From positions 1 to 32,026 of the forward strand of contig CAZFHV010000011.1 of assembly GCA_964519095.1 (NCBI GenBank): a stretch of DNA of 32,026 bases, given 5' to 3'. This document shows positions 30,957 to 32,026 of this stretch, one piece after another. The stretch's first letter is position 1, and every line of letters starts with the position of its first letter. Under the pieces are notes generated by a model. It did not search any database and was not told where the DNA came from. It saw only the letters and a program-made list of their open reading frames with translations. Origin of the DNA: JAEHCY01 sp964519095. Its GTDB lineage: Bacteria; Pseudomonadota; Gammaproteobacteria; Chromatiales; Chromatiaceae. A program made the translations under genes and the position numbers.

Positions 30957-31382
30957 ATGAAAAGCAAACTCATAGGTATCCTGGCAGCGGCCGCCTGGGC
31001 GGTGTGCACGACCACCAGCGTCCTGGCGGTGGAGACTTTGGGCGGGCAGGCGGCCGCCGAGAAGTCGACGGATCCGGAAAAGCGGAAGGTAGAGGTGGTG
31101 CAGGGCGGCATCGAGCGCAGCTACAAAGAGCAGCCGCCGATGATTCCCCACGAGGTCGAGAAGTACGAGATCTCGCTCCAGCACAATGGTTGTCTCAAGT
31201 GTCACAGCGAAAAGACCTACCAGACGGAGAAGGCGCCGAAGATCGGCGATAGCCATTACCTGGACCGCGATGGCAAGAAGCTGGATCACATCTCGTCGCG
31301 TCGCTGGTTCTGCAACCAGTGCCACGTGCCGCTGCTCAGCGGGGCGCCACTGGTCAAGAACGAGTTCCAGGGCAGGAAGTGA
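30957..31382 (+). CDS. napB: NapB, diheme cytochrome c subunit of nitrate reductase
   Basis: Periplasmic small subunit that relays electrons from NapC or NapGH to NapA. It has 141 residues. A signal peptide covers about 1-24 (LIGILAAAAWAVCTTTSVLA). The two c-type heme sites are CLKCH (79-83) and CNQCH (119-123), and the distal His ligands fit PPMIPHEVEKYEIS and the following HYLDRDGK region, a well-conserved NapB layout. I chose ATG 30957 because GGTGGAG lies at good spacing; ATG 30933, overlapping the napH stop (ATGA), would add eight residues and is possible through translational coupling. Confidence 0.94.
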   Translation: MKSKLIGILAAAAWAVCTTTSVLAVETLGGQAAAEKSTDPEKRKVEVVQGGIERSYKEQPPMIPHEVEKYEISLQHNGCLKCHSEKTYQTEKAPKIGDSHYLDRDGKKLDHISSRRWFCNQCHVPLLSGAPLVKNEFQGRK

Positions 31383-31390
31383 ACCCAATC

Positions 31391-31427
31391 GCTCGCGCTG
31401 GGCAAGGGCGCGGGCGGCCTTTTTCTT
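31391..31427 (+). terminator. Terminator-like hairpin between napB and napC
   Basis: Stem GCTCGCGC (31391-31398) pairs with GCGCGGGC (31408-31415) with one G-U, loop of 9 bases, then GGCC and TTTTTCTT (31420-31427). The four-base gap before the T-run makes it a weak intrinsic terminator, perhaps an attenuator that reduces napC relative to napB. Confidence 0.45.
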
Positions 31428-31456
31428 CCATCTTGGTCTGTTAGGAAGTATCACAC

Positions 31457-32005
31457 ATGAACACTGGGCAATCGGGTCGCAAACGGGGCATCGTCGGCAT
31501 CCTGGTCGTGGGTATCGTTCTGGGTGTCGTCCTCTGGGGCGGTTTCAACACCGCCATGGAGTGGACCAACAAGGAGGCCTTCTGTATCTCCTGTCATGAG
31601 ATGAAGGTGAACGTGTATGACGAGTACACCGACACCATCCATTACAGCAACCGCACCGGCGTTCGGGCCACCTGTCCCGACTGCCACGTGCCCAAGGAGT
31701 GGATTCACAAGTTCGTACGCAAGGTGCAGGCGAGCAACGAGCTCTATCACCACTTCATGGGCACGGTAGATACCCAGGAGAAGTTCAACGCCAAGCGCTT
31801 CGAGCTGGCTCAAAACGTCTGGACCGCGATGAAGAAGACGGACTCCCGTGAGTGCCGCAACTGTCACGACTACGACTCCATGAACTTCGCCAAGCAGGAG
31901 AGCCGAAGCCAGCGGCGCCACGAGGAGGCCGCGGATCAGGGGCTGACCTGCATCGACTGCCACAAGGGCATCGCCCATCAGCTGGCCAAGGAGTACAACG
32001 CGTAG
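31457..32005 (+). CDS. napC: NapC, tetraheme quinol dehydrogenase (NapC/NirT family)
   Basis: Membrane-anchored tetraheme cytochrome c that oxidises quinol and reduces NapB. It has 182 residues. One N-terminal helix (about 11-31, GIVGILVVGIVLGVVLWGG) anchors a periplasmic domain with four heme motifs: CISCHEM (43-49, with the Met ligand characteristic of the family), CPDCH (73-77), CRNCH (133-137) and CIDCH (165-169). This is slightly shorter than the roughly 200 residues of E. coli NapC. AGGAAG precedes ATG 31457. It is the last gene of the operon in the window; 21 bases follow. Together with NapGH it gives Nap two possible quinol entry routes. Confidence 0.95.
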   Translation: MNTGQSGRKRGIVGILVVGIVLGVVLWGGFNTAMEWTNKEAFCISCHEMKVNVYDEYTDTIHYSNRTGVRATCPDCHVPKEWIHKFVRKVQASNELYHHFMGTVDTQEKFNAKRFELAQNVWTAMKKTDSRECRNCHDYDSMNFAKQESRSQRRHEEAADQGLTCIDCHKGIAHQLAKEYNA

Positions 32006-32026
32006 AAGGACATACCTGGCAATAGA

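Noticed and set aside
1..32026. tRNA, rRNA, insertion sequences, phage genes
   Set aside because: Looked for on both strands by eye; no cloverleaf, rRNA motif, transposase or integrase was found.

Overview
The window is GC-rich, densely coded DNA from a gammaproteobacterium. A small secreted Gly/Tyr/Pro-rich protein that closely resembles the sulfur globule envelope proteins of Chromatiaceae points to a sulfur oxidiser that stores sulfur in its periplasm, probably a purple sulfur bacterium or a chemolithotrophic relative. The genus cannot be fixed from the sequence alone. TAG, TGA and TAA all serve as ordinary stops here.

Layout. (1) 1-2485, minus strand: the 5' part of phosphoenolpyruvate carboxylase with its promoter, a small uncertain ORF, and an AI-2E/PerM-family membrane protein. 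(2) 2486-3081: no gene, but a REP doublet (two GTAG-headed hairpins facing each other) with an upstream 12-bp tandem amplification. (3) 3086-6532: the sulfur globule protein, a membrane-anchored M28 aminopeptidase-like protein, and a translationally coupled pair (beta-hydroxyacid dehydrogenase family plus an unknown protein). (4) 6897-18410, plus strand: an 11.5-kb redox operon, rnfB - giant pyruvate:ferredoxin oxidoreductase (nifJ-like, 1643 aa) - rnfC-rnfD-rnfG-rnfE-rnfA - small Cys-rich membrane protein - plant-type ferredoxin:NADP reductase. (5) 18728-24885: gspA/gspB (exeAB-like) secretion accessory genes, a PmtA-like methyltransferase, phosphatidylserine synthase, an HMGL/DRE-TIM aldolase-like protein, and an L,D-transpeptidase gene broken by one in-frame TAG. 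(6) 25071-32005: an exported DUF192 protein, diverging from a complete periplasmic nitrate reductase operon napFDAGHBC. Two perfect Crp/Fnr-type palindromes lie in the intergenic region.

How the parts fit. The Rnf complex can use an ion gradient to move electrons between NADH and ferredoxin. With the oxidoreductase and the ferredoxin:NADP reductase in the same operon, the locus looks like one ferredoxin hub, able to feed reductive pyruvate synthesis or to drain pyruvate electrons to the membrane and to NADP. PEP carboxylase would extend C3 to C4. Nap would let the cell dispose of electrons from quinol to nitrate when oxygen is low, in line with the Fnr-type sites.

Most novel: the gene order B-(nifJ)-CDGEA with a long clostridial/Bacteroidetes-style RnfB, unlike the usual gammaproteobacterial rnfABCDGE; the small Cys-rich protein after rnfA, which recalls the Na+-NQR maturation factor NqrM; and the expanded, ferredoxin-tailed pyruvate oxidoreductase.
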